Assembly (NCBI GenBank): GCA_025455985.1
Contig: JALOLM010000186.1
Coordinates: 1-6,298 of the forward strand
DNA length: 6,298 nt
From: Candidatus Nanopelagicales bacterium
GTDB taxonomy: Bacteria; Actinomycetota; Actinomycetes; S36-B12; UBA10799
Direction of reading: 5' to 3'
A model generated the notes under the pieces. The model made no database searches. It was not told where the DNA came from and worked only from the letters and a program-made list of their open reading frames with translations. The position numbers were made by a program, and so were the translations under genes. The first letter of the stretch is position 1. The number at the start of each line of letters is the position of its first letter. Positions 1 through 5,929 of the stretch are shown piece by piece.

Positions 1-1092
1 AACTTCGAGGGCCGGATCAACCCCGACGTGAAGATGAACTACCTGGCTTCGCCACCGCTGGTGGTCGCCTACGCGCTGCTGGGCCGCATGGACGTCGACA
101 TCGTCAACGAGCCGTTGGGCACCGGCACCGATGGTCAGCCGGTCTACCTGCGGGACATCTGGCCGACCGACGCGGAGGTCAGCGAGGTCATCGCGCAGGC
201 CATCGACGAGGACATGTTCGCCCGACGCTATGCCGACGTGTTCGCCGGCGACCAGCGGTGGCAGAACCTGCCCACGCCGTCGGGCTCCGCCTTTGAATGG
301 GACGCCGATTCCACCTACGTCCGCAAGCCTCCGTACTTCGACGAGATGGCCGCCAGCCCGGCGCCCGTCGTGGACGTGACCGGCGCCCGGGTGCTGGCCA
401 AACTCGGCGACTCGGTGACCACCGACCACATCTCACCGGCCGGTGCCATCAAGGCCGACTCGCCTGCGGGCAGGTACCTGGCCGAGCACGGTGTCGGAGT
501 CAAGGACTTCAACTCCTACGGATCCCGGCGCGGTAACCACGAGGTGATGATCCGCGGGACGTTCGCGAACATCCGTCTTCGCAACCAGTTGGTACCCGGG
601 GTCGAGGGCGGTTTCACCGTCGACTTCACCCAGGAGGCGGCGCCGCAGACCACGATCTACGACGCTGCTCAGGCCTACGCGGCCGAGGGGATCCCGCTGG
701 TGATCCTGGCCGGCACCGAATACGGCTCCGGGTCCTCGCGCGACTGGGCTGCAAAGGGCACGTCTCTGCTCGGCGTCAAGGTCGTGATCGCCGAGTCCTT
801 CGAGCGCATCCACCGATCGAACCTGATCGGCATGGGTGTGCTTCCCTTGCAGTTCCCGGCTGGGCAGAACGCCGACAGTTTGGGCTTGACCGGCGCGGAG
901 ACCTTCGATGTGACCGGGGTGACCGCCTTGAATCAGGGCGATATCCCGGCGACGGTGAAGGTGCGGGCAACGTCCCCCGCCGGCGTCGTGGAGTTCGATG
1001 CGGTGGTCCGGATCGACACCCCGGGTGAGGCCGACTACTACCGCAATGGCGGCATCCTGCAATACGTGTTGCGCTCGATGATGGAGTCGTGA
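1..1092 (+). CDS. acnA: Aconitate hydratase AcnA, C-terminal part (5' end outside window)
   Basis: Cytoplasmic Fe-S enzyme of the TCA cycle that interconverts citrate and isocitrate through cis-aconitate. The reading frame is open from base 1, so the gene begins upstream; 363 residues are visible, against roughly 900 for the AcnA/IRP1 family. The first residues, NFEGRINPD, continue as VKMNYLASPPLVVAYAL, a hallmark AcnA stretch. The swivel domain follows: DSVTTDHISPAG at about residues 137-148 and FNSYGSRRGNHEVM at about 170-183. Active-site segments GSGSSRDWAAKG (about 242-253) and FERIHRSNLIGMGVLPL (about 267-283) are intact. The cysteines that bind the 4Fe-4S cluster lie upstream of the visible part in this family and cannot be checked. 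The stop TGA overlaps the start of the next gene (GTGA), suggesting translational coupling. No frameshift or missing motif is seen. Confidence 0.97.
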   Translation, partial: NFEGRINPDVKMNYLASPPLVVAYALLGRMDVDIVNEPLGTGTDGQPVYLRDIWPTDAEVSEVIAQAIDEDMFARRYADVFAGDQRWQNLPTPSGSAFEWDADSTYVRKPPYFDEMAASPAPVVDVTGARVLAKLGDSVTTDHISPAGAIKADSPAGRYLAEHGVGVKDFNSYGSRRGNHEVMIRGTFANIRLRNQLVPGVEGGFTVDFTQEAAPQTTIYDAAQAYAAEGIPLVILAGTEYGSGSSRDWAAKGTSLLGVKVVIAESFERIHRSNLIGMGVLPLQFPAGQNADSLGLTGAETFDVTGVTALNQGDIPATVKVRATSPAGVVEFDAVVRIDTPGEADYYRNGGILQYVLRSMMES

Positions 1093-1382
1093 CGGGCTCT
1101 TCTCCACCGGGGTGGCCCTCTGACCTGCCACCGACGGGTCCGCAGTTCGAGGACAACGTCGTGGGCTGGTTGCTCGACCGCCTGCCGCCGGAGTACCGGT
1201 TGTCGCCTGTACGGCGGCAGCCGTTGCTGCTGGCCATGGCCGCACGGACCCAGGCGGAAGCCACCCTGGAGGCCACACGTGAGGTCTACCGGGGGGCGCG
1301 GGCTGGTCTGCGCGACCGGCTGCGTGAGGTCGGACTCGTCGAGGAGGCGCTGCAGGGCCGATCGTGGCGGCCGCGGCTCTGA
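1089..1382 (+). CDS. Uncharacterised 97-residue protein coupled to acnA
   Basis: The function is not recognised. The frame starts with GTG, overlapping the acnA stop by four bases, and ends at TGA 1380-1382. The overlap and typical high-GC codon use support a real gene. A GGAG at 1083-1086 is only two bases from the start, too close for a standard Shine-Dalgarno, so coupling to acnA translation is the likelier mode. The first ~20 residues are rich in proline, glycine and serine. Then comes a short conserved-looking block, VVGWLLDRLPPEYRLSPVRR (about 24-43), followed by an alanine/arginine-rich segment (about 45-90) that is probably alpha-helical. No signal peptide, membrane segment, cysteine cluster or catalytic motif is visible. 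From memory, small proteins with a similar WLL-RLP-EYR block followed by helices occur next to acn or dxs in other actinomycetes; I could not verify this. Cytoplasmic location is inferred. Confidence 0.72.
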   Translation: MTGSSPPGWPSDLPPTGPQFEDNVVGWLLDRLPPEYRLSPVRRQPLLLAMAARTQAEATLEATREVYRGARAGLRDRLREVGLVEEALQGRSWRPRL

Positions 1383-1429
1383 GCGTGGGCCTCTTCGACC
1401 GCCCAAAGTGGGCACGGCCGCCGTCCGGC

Positions 1430-1542
1430 TGCCACCTTCGCGCGCCAAGAACAGAGCATATGCCGCAAAACGCGCACAAGTTCCGCACGAAGATGGCAGA
1501 TTCCGGAATCGCAGGTCGCGAAGTGCCACCTTTCGGCGTGGC
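1430..1542. repeat. TGCCACCTT direct repeats with inverted partners
   Basis: TGCCACCTT occurs at 1430-1438 and again at 1524-1532. Between them GAAGATGGCA (1489-1498) is the inverse of the motif with one mismatch. CTTCGCG (1436-1442) is the exact reverse complement of CGCGAAG (1517-1523). GCCAC (1525-1529) and GTGGC (1538-1542) can close a small hairpin around the second copy. The arrangement allows several mutually exclusive stems if transcribed. It could be operator-like or a decayed intergenic repeat element; the function is unknown. Confidence 0.4.
1499..1510. repeat. Perfect 12-bp palindrome GATTCCGGAATC
   Basis: The twelve bases are identical on both strands, with no spacer. The site lies 184 bases upstream of the dxs start, in the more AT-rich part of the intergenic region, immediately after an inverted copy of the TGCCACCTT motif. 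Perfect dyads of this size are typical binding sites for dimeric regulators. A regulatory role here is inference only; I do not recognise it as the box of a named regulator. Confidence 0.4.
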
Positions 1543-1611
1543 TACTCGACCGATGCGCGGATTCTGAGGTGGAGGTTGCGGCAGTCATGCCGGGGCTCGG
1601 CCCACCGGCCA

Positions 1612-1635
1612 GGGTGTCGAGGTGGGGGGGGCGGG
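1612..1635 (+). other. G-rich tract with a run of eight G
   Basis: GGG at 1612-1614, a run of eight G at 1624-1631 and GGG at 1633-1635 lie on the coding strand about 60 bases upstream of dxs. The spacing could allow a G-quadruplex with one long loop. It also makes the eight-G run a likely place for a sequencing length error, but it lies outside the called coding sequence. Confidence 0.3.
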
Positions 1636-1681
1636 AAGTCTCGCCTCTGACGCGTCGGCGGGCGGTTGCCGGCGCCCACCG

Positions 1682-1687
1682 TACACT
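1682..1687 (+). promoter_or_regulatory. Probable -10 element for leaderless dxs transcript
   Basis: TACACT fits the actinobacterial TANNNT -10 pattern and ends six bases before the GTG at 1694. That places the expected transcription start at the first base of the start codon, as in the leaderless mRNAs common in actinomycetes. No good -35 is seen at 16-19 bases upstream; a TTGCCG at 1666-1671 is too near (10-base spacer). The AAAAGG just before the GTG is too close to act as a normal ribosome binding site, which also favours a leaderless reading. Confidence 0.5.
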
Positions 1688-1693
1688 GAAAAG

Positions 1694-3607
1694 GTGCTCG
1701 AGAAGATCCATTCCCCAGCGGACCTGAGGTCGCTGGACGACGCGCAACTCGACGAGCTCGCCGCCGAGATCCGGGAGTTCCTGGTAGCGAAGGTGTCGCG
1801 GACCGGCGGGCATCTGGGACCCAACCTGGGGGTTGTGGAGTTGACGCTGGCCCTGCACCGGGTCTTCGACTCCCCGAAGGACGCGATTCTGTGGGACACC
1901 GGTCACCAGGCGTACGTGCACAAACTGCTCACTGGCCGGCAGGCGGGGTTCGACGTATTGCGTCAAGAGGGCGGGCTGTCGGGCTACCCGAGCCGCGCCG
2001 AGAGTGAGCACGACTGGATCGAGAACTCACACGCCAGCACGTCGCTGAGTTACGCCGATGGGCTGGCCAAGGCTTGGCAGGCACGTGGCCTGCTCGGCAG
2101 CCGAAATGTCGTCGCGATCATCGGTGACGGTGCCCTGACCGGTGGGATGGCGTGGGAAGCGCTGAACAACATCGCCGATTCGAACCGGTCGATGGTGATC
2201 GTGGTCAACGACAATGAGCGCAGTTACGACCGAACCATCGGTGGTCTGGCCAACCATCTGGCCACCCTACGCACCACAGGCGGATACGAGCGCTTCCTGG
2301 AATGGGGTCGCCGGGTGCTGGACCGCACACCCGTGGTCGGCCGGCCGGCGTTCGACACACTCCACGGCCTGAAGAAGGGCCTTAAGGATGTGGTCGCCCC
2401 GCAAGGGATGTTCGAGGATCTCGGCCTCAAGTACCTCGGGCCGGTTCCCGGGCACGATCGTGAGGCCGTGGAGCAGGCACTACGCCGGGCCAAGGGCTAC
2501 GGCGGCCCTGTCCTGGTGCACGTGCTCACCCAGAAGGGCAGGGGGTATCCGCCAGCCGAACAGGATGAGGCAGACCGTTTCCACGGCGTGCCGGTGATCG
2601 ATCCGGTCACCGGTCGACCGGCCGCAACGGCCAGAGCCACGTGGACTTCTGTCTTCTCCGAGGAGATGTGTGCGGCCGCCGCCCGGCGCCCCGACGTGGT
2701 GGCCATCACCGCGGCGATGCTCGGCCCGACCGGGTTGGCCGCCACAAAGCAGCAGTTCCCGGAACGCGTTTATGACGTCGGCATCGCCGAGCAGCACGCC
2801 ATCACCAGTGCCGTGGGTATGGCGATGGGCGGGCTGCACCCGGTGGTAGCGCTGTACGCCACGTTCGTGAACCGGGCCTTCGACCAGGTCCTGATGGATG
2901 CCGCGCTGCACAAAGCGGGTATCACCATCGTCTTGGACCGGGCGGGAATCACCGGGGACGACGGGGCCAGCCACAACGGTATGTGGGACATGTCCATCCT
3001 GCAGGTGATTCCAGGTCTGAGGCTGGCTGCCCCCCGGGATGGCAGTCGACTGCGGGAGAGTTTCCGGGAGGCCCTCGACGTGGCCGACGCGCCCACCGTG
3101 GTCCGGTTCCCGAAAGGTTCGCTGCCCGCCGATATCCCCGCGATCCGGGCTCATGGCGCCGTGGATGTACTGGCCCAGTCCGGGGCCGACGATGTCCTGA
3201 TTGTGGCGGTGGGTTCAATGGCAGGGGTCGGCGTCGAGGTTGCCTCGCGACTGGCCGCACAGGAGATCGGGGCGACCGTCGTCGACCCACGATGGGTGAA
3301 GCCGGTGCCCGCGGAGATCATCGACTTGGCGCGGCAACATCGGCTGGTGGTCACTCTGGAGGACAACGGTGTCGTCGGCGGGGTGGGTGCCGCAGTCGCT
3401 GGTGTATTGCGCGAGCAGGGGATCACGACGACGGTGCGCACTCTGGGTATTCCCCAGGAGTTCCTCGACCAGGGGTCCCGAGCACAACTGCTGGAGCGCG
3501 TGGGTCTGACCGCCCAGCAGATCGGGCACCAGGTGATCGGCTGGGTCGCGGCGAGCAACCAGACGCTGGAGACCGACACACCCTCCAGCCTGGACCACCG
3601 AAAGTGA
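1694..3607 (+). CDS. dxs: 1-deoxy-D-xylulose-5-phosphate synthase
   Basis: Cytoplasmic thiamine-diphosphate enzyme that condenses pyruvate and glyceraldehyde 3-phosphate to 1-deoxy-D-xylulose 5-phosphate, the first step of the MEP isoprenoid pathway (also a source of thiamine and pyridoxal precursors). The product is 637 residues, normal for the family. Visible motifs are GGHLGPNLG with the substrate-side His at 40, and WDTGHQAY at 68-74. The diphosphate/Mg motif starts at GDG 144-146 and closes at Asn172. DVGIAEQH carries the catalytic Glu366, DRAG has Arg416, and SHNG has His427. The C-terminal transketolase-type domain contains GIPQEFLDQGS at 585-595. The frame stays open upstream to a GTG at 1622, but those 24 extra residues do not resemble the family. 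GTG 1694 gives the usual LEKI-SPADLRSL N-terminus and follows a -10-like TACACT. All key residues are present. The next gene starts 21 bases downstream on the same strand. Confidence 0.96.
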   Translation: MLEKIHSPADLRSLDDAQLDELAAEIREFLVAKVSRTGGHLGPNLGVVELTLALHRVFDSPKDAILWDTGHQAYVHKLLTGRQAGFDVLRQEGGLSGYPSRAESEHDWIENSHASTSLSYADGLAKAWQARGLLGSRNVVAIIGDGALTGGMAWEALNNIADSNRSMVIVVNDNERSYDRTIGGLANHLATLRTTGGYERFLEWGRRVLDRTPVVGRPAFDTLHGLKKGLKDVVAPQGMFEDLGLKYLGPVPGHDREAVEQALRRAKGYGGPVLVHVLTQKGRGYPPAEQDEADRFHGVPVIDPVTGRPAATARATWTSVFSEEMCAAAARRPDVVAITAAMLGPTGLAATKQQFPERVYDVGIAEQHAITSAVGMAMGGLHPVVALYATFVNRAFDQVLMDAALHKAGITIVLDRAGITGDDGASHNGMWDMSILQVIPGLRLAAPRDGSRLRESFREALDVADAPTVVRFPKGSLPADIPAIRAHGAVDVLAQSGADDVLIVAVGSMAGVGVEVASRLAAQEIGATVVDPRWVKPVPAEIIDLARQHRLVVTLEDNGVVGGVGAAVAGVLREQGITTTVRTLGIPQEFLDQGSRAQLLERVGLTAQQIGHQVIGWVAASNQTLETDTPSSLDHRK

Positions 3608-3616
3608 TCATCTCGC

Positions 3617-3622
3617 TACCGT
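3617..3622 (+). promoter_or_regulatory. Possible start-proximal -10 element for the GGDEF-EAL gene
   Basis: TACCGT, a TANNNT-type hexamer, ends six bases before the ATG at 3629, the same geometry as upstream of dxs. A weak TGGACC (3591-3596, inside the end of dxs) could serve as a -35 but with a long 20-base spacer. The only Shine-Dalgarno-like sequence, AGGTG at 3623-3627, lies one base from the start codon, too close to be effective. The gene may therefore have its own leaderless transcript besides read-through from dxs. Confidence 0.42.
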
Positions 3623-3628
3623 AGGTGC

Positions 3629-5785
3629 ATGAATGCCGGGAATGTCCGGTCGACAACGCCAGTCGACGGCGCCTGGTTCGTCGTGTTCGCGCTCACCGCT
3701 CTTGCGGTGGGTGAGTGGCTGTCTCTGTCGTTGGCCTTCACCCTGGCTGCTGTAGCGGTAGTGGCCGTCATCCCCGCCATCGGCGCTCAGCGAGGTGACC
3801 GGCTGGGGGACGCATTGCGCGACAGCGCGGCATTGGTGACGATCACCGAGTACGACGTGGACGGTGAAGGACATGTCGTGTGCGCGTCCCCTGCCATGGG
3901 CCGGTTGCTCGGTCTGGAGCCCGAAGAGATCATCGGCAGGTCGTGGGGGTCCCTGTTGGGCCGGCACGGACCCTTGATGGTGGAGCAGGATCTCGCTGTC
4001 TTGGACGCAGGTGCGCAGCGGGTGTTCACCGTGCCGATCAGCGCCCAGGGGCACCGATGGACCCTGATGGCCTCGAAGTCACCAGTGGACTCCGCGCATG
4101 GGCGGGCCGTGGGCATGGTGGCCCTGGACATTGGCGGCCACAGGCATCGCGACCGCCTGCTGCGGATGATGTTCGACTCGTCTCCGGTCCCCATGGCGCG
4201 GCTGGCCGTGGACGCCACCGGGATCGGGTCGATCGTCGACACCAACCAGGCCATGGCCGACCTGCTGGAGGTGCCGATTACCGATCTGCGCGGCATGGTG
4301 TTGGACGACTTCATCGATCCCAGGGACCACTTGGTCGCCGACGGGCTGTCCCGCGAATTGCGTGTGGTCACTGGCAAGACAGAACGGCTTTGGGTTCAGG
4401 GCACGGTGTCGGTGTTGCAGGCCAGCGACTTCGACGGCGCCTTCGCCATCGCGGTCCTGGAGGACATGACCGCCCGACGGGAGGCGGAAACCCGGCTGTT
4501 GCGTCAGGCAGAGCATGACGCCCTCACGGGACTACCGAACCGCTATGTGCTCAACAGTCTGCTCGCGGCCGCGGTCAGCAGGCTGTGGACCAGCGGCCGG
4601 GTGTTGGCAGTGCTCTTCTGCGATCTCGACGGTTTCAAGGGTGTGAACGACACGCTGGGCCATGGATGCGGCGATGCGGTTCTGGTGCAGGCTTCCGGAC
4701 GGCTGGCCAGGGAGGTCGGTGACCGGGGGTTCGTATCCAGACTCGGCGGGGACGAGTTCGTGGTCGTCGCTGAGGGACTTCTGCACGCCCGCGACGCTCG
4801 CGACCTCGGCGAACGGGTCCTGTCGGTCATGCGTGAACCCTTCGACATCGAGGGCCGGGAGGTGCGCCTGGGTGTTTCGGTGGGAGTCGCCGTGACCACC
4901 GATCCGGGTGCCGATCCTGAGACCCTGGTGCGCCGGGCCGATCTGGCGATGTACAGCGCGAAGACCGCTGGGCGCAATCGTGTGGCTGAATATGAGCCTT
5001 CGCTGGAACGTGCCGCGCTTTCGCGTCAGTACGTGCTGGCGCAACTCAGAGAGCGGTTGGCTACCGGGGCGGTAGGCGTGCACTACCAGCCGATCACCGG
5101 CCTTCGGGACGGCACAGTGAGTGCGGTGGAAGGCCTTGTACGGATCGCTGCCGACCCCCCCGTGCCGGCGGTCGATTTCATCCGTGCTGCAGAAGACAAC
5201 GGTCTGATGCCCGAATTGGGCCGCCGGGTGCTGGAGGCGGTTCTGCGTGACCAAGCCGCGTGGGCCCGCCAGGGACTTCGGTTGCGGGTACACCTGAACA
5301 CCTCACTCGGGCAGTTGTGCAGCGACACTTTCGCCGAGGACATCCTGGCCGTCGTCACGGGGCACGACGCGGACCCATCGTTGCTCTGCTTCGAGGTCGC
5401 CGACACGCCACAACTGCACGATGGCACGGCGATCGCGAACCTGAACCGGCTTCACGAGCTCGGTTTCCGGGTGGGCATCGACGGGTTCGCGGCCGGTGGT
5501 TGCGGACTCGACGCGGTGAAGGTGATCCCGGCGGACTACGTGAAGATCGACCGCAGTCTCATCAGCGACCTCGCGACCAGTCGCGAGGATCCTGTGATCG
5601 TGCAGGCCATCGTCACCGTGGCGCATGACCTGGGCAGACGCGCAATCGCCACCGGCGTCGAGACGCAGGAACAGGTGCGCATCCTCACCCGGTTGGGCTG
5701 CGACGAAGTACAGGGATTCGTCAACAGCGCACCGACGCCGCCCGAGGCGGTTGCCCAGCTGCTGGAATCGTCGTCCCGGCGCTGA
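3629..5785 (+). CDS. Membrane-anchored PAS-PAS-GGDEF-EAL protein; likely diguanylate cyclase with degenerate EAL
   Basis: A 718-residue cyclic-di-GMP signalling protein. Residues 15-52 hold two hydrophobic segments (about 15-29 and 32-52), probably a short membrane hairpin. Two PAS-like sensory domains follow (about 62-170 and 174-290), the second ending in EDMTARREAE, a usual PAS-to-GGDEF linker. The GGDEF domain (about 295-455) begins DALTGLPNR. It has the metal-site segment CDLDGFKGVNDTLGH (331-345) and an exact GGDEF at 373-377, so it should convert two GTP to c-di-GMP. The inhibitory RxxD expected at 364-367 is replaced by GDRG. The EAL domain (about 468-712) is degenerate: EAL reads EGL (501-503), the DDFGTG loop reads DGFAAG (618-623) so the second Asp is Gly619, and AEGVET reads ATGVET (674-679). 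Glu501, Asn557, Glu589, Asp618 and Lys639 remain. Phosphodiesterase activity is unlikely; ligand binding or a regulatory role is possible. It lies 21 bases after dxs, so co-transcription is plausible. Confidence 0.92.
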   Translation: MNAGNVRSTTPVDGAWFVVFALTALAVGEWLSLSLAFTLAAVAVVAVIPAIGAQRGDRLGDALRDSAALVTITEYDVDGEGHVVCASPAMGRLLGLEPEEIIGRSWGSLLGRHGPLMVEQDLAVLDAGAQRVFTVPISAQGHRWTLMASKSPVDSAHGRAVGMVALDIGGHRHRDRLLRMMFDSSPVPMARLAVDATGIGSIVDTNQAMADLLEVPITDLRGMVLDDFIDPRDHLVADGLSRELRVVTGKTERLWVQGTVSVLQASDFDGAFAIAVLEDMTARREAETRLLRQAEHDALTGLPNRYVLNSLLAAAVSRLWTSGRVLAVLFCDLDGFKGVNDTLGHGCGDAVLVQASGRLAREVGDRGFVSRLGGDEFVVVAEGLLHARDARDLGERVLSVMREPFDIEGREVRLGVSVGVAVTTDPGADPETLVRRADLAMYSAKTAGRNRVAEYEPSLERAALSRQYVLAQLRERLATGAVGVHYQPITGLRDGTVSAVEGLVRIAADPPVPAVDFIRAAEDNGLMPELGRRVLEAVLRDQAAWARQGLRLRVHLNTSLGQLCSDTFAEDILAVVTGHDADPSLLCFEVADTPQLHDGTAIANLNRLHELGFRVGIDGFAAGGCGLDAVKVIPADYVKIDRSLISDLATSREDPVIVQAIVTVAHDLGRRAIATGVETQEQVRILTRLGCDEVQGFVNSAPTPPEAVAQLLESSSRR

Positions 5786-5835
5786 AGCACCGCCGTCGCG
5801 GGTCCGCTACTGGCTGAGCCGGCGGGTGTGGCCGG

Positions 5836-5877
5836 CACGAGGTTGGAGGAACCACGCGTGCGTGCTCCAACCTCGTG
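5836..5877 (+). terminator. Perfect 13-bp inverted repeat, possible bidirectional terminator
   Basis: CACGAGGTTGGAG (5836-5848) and CTCCAACCTCGTG (5865-5877) pair perfectly around a 16-base loop that itself contains the palindrome CACGCGTG. It lies 50 bases after the stop of the GGDEF-EAL gene and between two convergent genes, the usual place for a shared terminator. No T run follows on either strand, so it is not a canonical intrinsic terminator; it could define or protect mRNA 3' ends. A further CTCCAACC at 5884-5891 can compete for the same left arm. Confidence 0.5.
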
Positions 5878-5897
5878 GATGTTCTCCAACCCCGCCG

Positions 5898-5923
5898 TGA
5901 CTCAAGCCGTCCCGCCTGAGTCA
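5898..5923 (-). terminator. Short inverted repeat after the hydroxyacyl-CoA dehydrogenase stop
   Basis: TGACTCA (5898-5904) and TGAGTCA (5917-5923) form a 7-bp stem with a 12-base loop, beginning six bases past the stop codon of the minus-strand gene. The position suits a transcript-end hairpin for that gene, but the stem is short and there is no T run, so this is a weak call. A protein-binding dyad is an alternative. Confidence 0.3.
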
Positions 5924-5929
5924 AACCGG

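Larger units (their letters stand above)
1383..1693. other. Intergenic region between the acnA operon and dxs
   Basis: This 311-base stretch has no convincing gene. Part of it (about 1444-1510) is visibly less GC-rich than the flanking coding sequence. It holds weak short stems just after the upstream stop (TGGGC 1386-1390 with GCCCA 1401-1405, and GCCC 1401-1404 with GGGC 1410-1413). It also holds an 8-bp palindrome GCATATGC (1456-1463), a 12-bp palindrome, TGCCACCTT-type repeats and a G-rich tract listed separately. None of the stems is followed by a T run, so no intrinsic terminator can be called. The region probably carries the dxs promoter and its control sites. Confidence 0.6.

Noticed and set aside
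1386..1413. Possible terminator after the small acnA-coupled gene
   Set aside because: Stems are only 4-5 bp, overlap each other and lack a T run; too weak to call.
433..1488. 351-residue minus-strand frame opposite acnA and the small gene
   Set aside because: The protein is low-complexity, Arg/Pro/Gly-rich, and lies antisense to clearly conserved aconitase sequence; a high-GC shadow frame.
1364..1567. 67-residue frame, or its 24-residue tail starting at ATG 1493, on the plus strand before dxs
   Set aside because: It overlaps the end of the acnA-coupled gene, has no ribosome binding site, and its sequence falls on the palindrome and repeats; more likely a non-coding region that happens to be open.
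1622..1693. Upstream in-frame GTG giving dxs 24 extra N-terminal residues
   Set aside because: The extra residues are Gly/Ala/Ser-rich and unlike DXS N-termini; GTG 1694 matches the family start and has a correctly placed -10-like hexamer.
1286..2011. 241-residue minus-strand frame across the intergenic region and the dxs start
   Set aside because: No recognisable domain, biased composition, and antisense to conserved DXS residues.
2591..2613. 7-bp inverted repeat CCGGTGA/TCACCGG inside dxs
   Set aside because: Lies in coding sequence rich in CCGG tetranucleotides; expected by chance at this GC content.
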